Assembly: GCA_963662155.1 (NCBI GenBank)
Contig: OY759261.1
Coordinates: forward strand, 6,532,661-6,596,660
From: Lamellibrachia columna
Taxonomy: Eukaryota > Annelida > Polychaeta > Sabellida > Siboglinidae
Direction of reading: 5' to 3'
Length of the DNA stretch: 64,000 nt
Shown: one piece after another, positions 63,578-64,000 of the stretch
How the letters are laid out: each line of letters opens with the position of its first letter
Position numbering within the stretch: position 1 is the first letter of the stretch
Position numbers and translations under genes: made by a program
The notes under the pieces: generated by a model
The model's database searches: none
Told to the model about the DNA's origin: nothing
The model's input: only the letters and a program-made list of their open reading frames with translations

Positions 63578-64000
63578 ACCACCCGCTTCTCAATACGACA
63601 ACCTCGGCTCTGGCTCTAGAGGCCTAATTTACTAAAAGCGTAGCAAACAAAGTGCCGAGACGTCATCGCACAAAATTGCTATCCTTAGGCTTAGACCAAA
63701 ATATACTCTGTAGGTGGTTGGTGGAGCTCGGATCCACTTCCAGTTGCGCATGCGCAACGTGACTTCCTCGTATTTGACGGTGACTTGTAAATGTCTTCGT
63801 TGTACAATCGAATACAATATGTGCAAACATTTACCTGCATCTTTTTGTTTTGTCGTAGTATAAGTACCTTGCACGCTCGTCAGTTTAGTTAGTTGTGTAA
63901 AGTAATGACGAGGTTAATTCACCAGTTTACCTGTGTCGTTGCAGATCCGACAGGCTGTGGTAAAACGACGTTTGCTATACGTGACTTTTGCTAGGCTACT
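63578..64000. repeat. Host tandem duplication, unit B, right part
   Basis: Paralogous to 14,765-15,145. Continues beyond the window. Confidence 0.85.
63905..64000 (+). pseudogene. Fossil Polinton packaging ATPase, unit B (cut by window end)
   Basis: Paralogue of 15,047-15,365. The Walker A region is better kept here than in unit A: DPTGCGKTTF at about 63,944-63,973, with the first Gly changed to Asp. The initiating ATG of unit A is altered, but the upstream TATAAG (about 63,859) remains. Continues past 64,000. Confidence 0.7.

Noticed and set aside
1..64000. tRNA, rRNA or other structured RNA genes
   Set aside because: None recognised by eye. tRNAscan and Rfam searches would be needed to exclude small ones.

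Overview
This is eukaryotic, animal DNA, not a microbial genome. It has no operons of cellular genes. It is AT/GC-mosaic, full of microsatellites and minisatellites, and built almost entirely of decayed transposable elements and endogenous virus-like elements. The combination of Maverick/Polinton (adintovirus-like) elements, RTE- and CR1/Jockey-like LINEs and an env-bearing LTR element suggests an invertebrate (for example a lophotrochozoan or invertebrate deuterostome). The sequence alone does not fix the species.

Layout. 1-3.6 kb: LINE remnants (an RTE-like 3' scrap, then an endonuclease-reverse transcriptase LINE). 3.8-4.3 kb: fragment of an unrecognised protein. From about 4.86 kb to beyond the end lies a large tandem host duplication. 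Unit A is about 4.86-15.63 kb. Unit B starts at 15.63 kb and is interrupted by two large insertions, so its pieces lie at 15.63-19.53, 36.64-40.82 and 63.35-64.0 kb. Each unit carries a broken glycosyltransferase-like gene, a CR1/L2-like reverse-transcriptase relic containing a 17-bp minisatellite that grew out of the RT reading frame, and the start of an older Polinton packaging-ATPase fossil.

Polinton 1 (19,531-36,641, 17.1 kb) has about 270-290 bp terminal inverted repeats, a near-perfect 6-bp target duplication, and a recognisable empty site in unit A. All core genes lie on the minus strand in the order DNA polymerase B, FtsK/A32-like ATPase, two conserved small/structural proteins, a tiny membrane protein, integrase, another membrane protein, penton-like minor capsid, basic core-like protein, double-jelly-roll major capsid, adenain-like protease. 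Upstream of the polymerase is an accessory module: acidic proteins, an RPA-like ssDNA-binding protein, a NADAR-domain (ADP-ribose-type N-glycosidase family) gene, and a divergent plus-strand gene with a TATA box and a textbook 93-nt intron.

Polinton 2 (40,820-63,350, 22.5 kb) has a perfect 6-bp target duplication AACAAG and the same core gene order. Its right third carries a decayed LINE and an internally deleted, env-bearing LTR element (55,569-62,309), whose 3' LTR was in turn hit by an RTE-like LINE. It lacks the accessory module.

Both Polintons are dead: polymerase, integrase and major capsid genes are broken in both. Several TATA boxes that would drive late genes sit inside the last codons of the preceding gene, a compact virus-like arrangement. 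The best candidates for new biology are the NADAR/RPA/spliced-gene module of Polinton 1 and the conserved small membrane ORF upstream of integrase.
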